NCBI GenBank assembly: GCA_026982175.1
Contig: JALSHP010000137.1
Span: forward strand, 1-21,275
Reading direction: 5' to 3'
DNA: 21,275 nucleotides
DNA from: Campylobacteraceae bacterium
GTDB lineage: Bacteria; Campylobacterota; Campylobacteria; Campylobacterales; Sulfurovaceae
Shown here: one piece after another, positions 20,786 through 21,275 of the stretch
Position numbering within the stretch: the first letter of the stretch is position 1
Layout: every line of letters begins with the position of its first letter
Made by a program: the position numbers and the translations under genes
Notes under the pieces: model-generated
Seen by the model: the letters and a program-made list of their open reading frames with translations, nothing else
Databases searched by the model: none
What the model was told of the DNA's origin: nothing

Positions 20786-21275
20786 ATGAAAAAAATTACA
20801 TTATCAGTTGTTACTTTGTTAGCACTTGGAAATATTGTTTATGCAGGTGGAGACTTTTCTGTAGTCACCCCTTATGAGGTGGAAGATGTTCAATTGGCTG
20901 AACAGTATGTTGAACCATATGTTGAACCAGCTCCTTATGTTGAACCATATGTTGAACCAGCACCCGTTGTCGAAGCAGCACCTATTGTTACACCAGCTCC
21001 AGTTGTAGTTGAACCAGCTCCAGTAGTTATTGCTCCTGTCCCTGTTAAAGATATTAACCCAAGTGGTTTCTATGCAGGTCTTGGTATTTCAGGAGCTAGA
21101 TATAAATCAAACTGTACTACAACAACAAGTGGTTGTGGTCCAGGAGAAGTTGATAATACTATAGGTGGTATGGCAAGAGTCGGTTATGACTTTAACAAAT
21201 ATGTTGGTATTGAAGCCAGAGGTATTAAAACAGTACTCAATTCTAATGGTGGCGAAGTAGAACATGCTGGTCTTT
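20786..21275 (+). CDS. Outer-membrane beta-barrel protein with proline-rich linker, N-terminal part
   Basis: The frame starts at ATG 20786 and runs open off the right edge (163 codons seen). Residues 1-20 are a signal peptide (MKKITLSVVTLLALGNIVYA), probably cut after Ala20 by signal peptidase I. An acidic stretch leads into a Pro/Val/Glu/Ala-rich linker (about 41-90) with four YVEP units and further PAPVV units. From about residue 94 the sequence SGFYAGLGISGARYKSN, with alternating polar and hydrophobic residues, looks like the first strands of an OmpA-like/OMP_b-brl barrel (compare RVGYDFNKYVGIEARG). Two cysteines (in SNCTTTTSGCG) may form a loop disulfide. The C-terminus, and any OmpA peptidoglycan-binding domain, is outside the window. 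It has its own promoter and is unrelated to the upstream translation genes. Confidence 0.85.
   Translation, partial: MKKITLSVVTLLALGNIVYAGGDFSVVTPYEVEDVQLAEQYVEPYVEPAPYVEPYVEPAPVVEAAPIVTPAPVVVEPAPVVIAPVPVKDINPSGFYAGLGISGARYKSNCTTTTSGCGPGEVDNTIGGMARVGYDFNKYVGIEARGIKTVLNSNGGEVEHAGL
20906..20965 (+). repeat. Two tandem 30-bp repeats encoding YVEPYVEPAP
   Basis: The unit at 20906-20935 is repeated at 20936-20965 with differences only in the wobble bases of the last two codons. Each unit contains two nearly identical 12-bp YVEP subunits, so four YVEP motifs result. Such a repeat could expand or contract by slippage while keeping the frame, changing linker length. Confidence 0.85.

Overview
The window is a core housekeeping segment from a bacterium that looks like a member of the Campylobacterota (epsilonproteobacteria). 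The evidence is moderately low G+C coding DNA with very A+T-rich spacers, EF-Tu, RpoB and RpoC sequences of that style, TATAAT -10 boxes that mostly lack a clear -35 box, and an rpsL-rpsG-fusA operon. The EF-Tu NKED(Q) variant suggests a Sulfurimonas/Sulfurovum-like lineage rather than Campylobacter or Helicobacter, but this rests on memory and is only moderately sure. rpoB and rpoC are separate genes, unlike the fused rpoBC of Helicobacter. I see no mobile-element gene, CRISPR array, phage gene or defence gene.

Layout. Positions 2-1813 hold the end of an unrecognised helical-repeat protein and murE. They converge on yaaA (1810-2544, minus), with both stop codons inside one 20-bp palindrome. 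A near-consensus sigma70 promoter at 2611-2639 drives tRNA-Thr(UGU), tRNA-Tyr(GUA), tRNA-Gly(UCC) and tRNA-Thr(GGU), followed by tuf. This is the same order as thrU-tyrU-glyT-thrT-tufB in Escherichia coli. Then come rpmG, tRNA-Trp, secE, nusG, rplK, rplA, rplJ, rplL, rpoB and rpoC (to 17014). A small CPXCG zinc-ribbon-like gene lies on the minus strand (17056-17238). The str-type operon rpsL-rpsG-fusA follows and ends at a strong terminator (20533-20558). The last 490 bases are the 5' end of an outer-membrane beta-barrel gene with a signal peptide and a proline-rich repeat.

The coding genes are conventional: translation elongation (EF-Tu, EF-G), the ribosomal stalk and decoding region (L11, L1, L10, L7/L12, S12, S7, L33), RNA polymerase core, the transcription factor NusG, and the translocon subunit SecE. 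The unexplained structure lies in the spacers. The rplL-rpoB leader (8060-8333) contains an ordered row of hairpins. Two of them have different stems but the same 9-nt loop, and those loops are complementary to seven bases next to the rpoB ribosome-binding site. The rplA-rplJ spacer carries two related long palindromes (6919-6958 and 7042-7085). Other structured spacers lie between rpmG and tRNA-Trp, after tRNA-Thr(GGU), between rplK and rplA, and in the rpsL leader. These are the best candidates here for undescribed regulation; none is proven by sequence alone.
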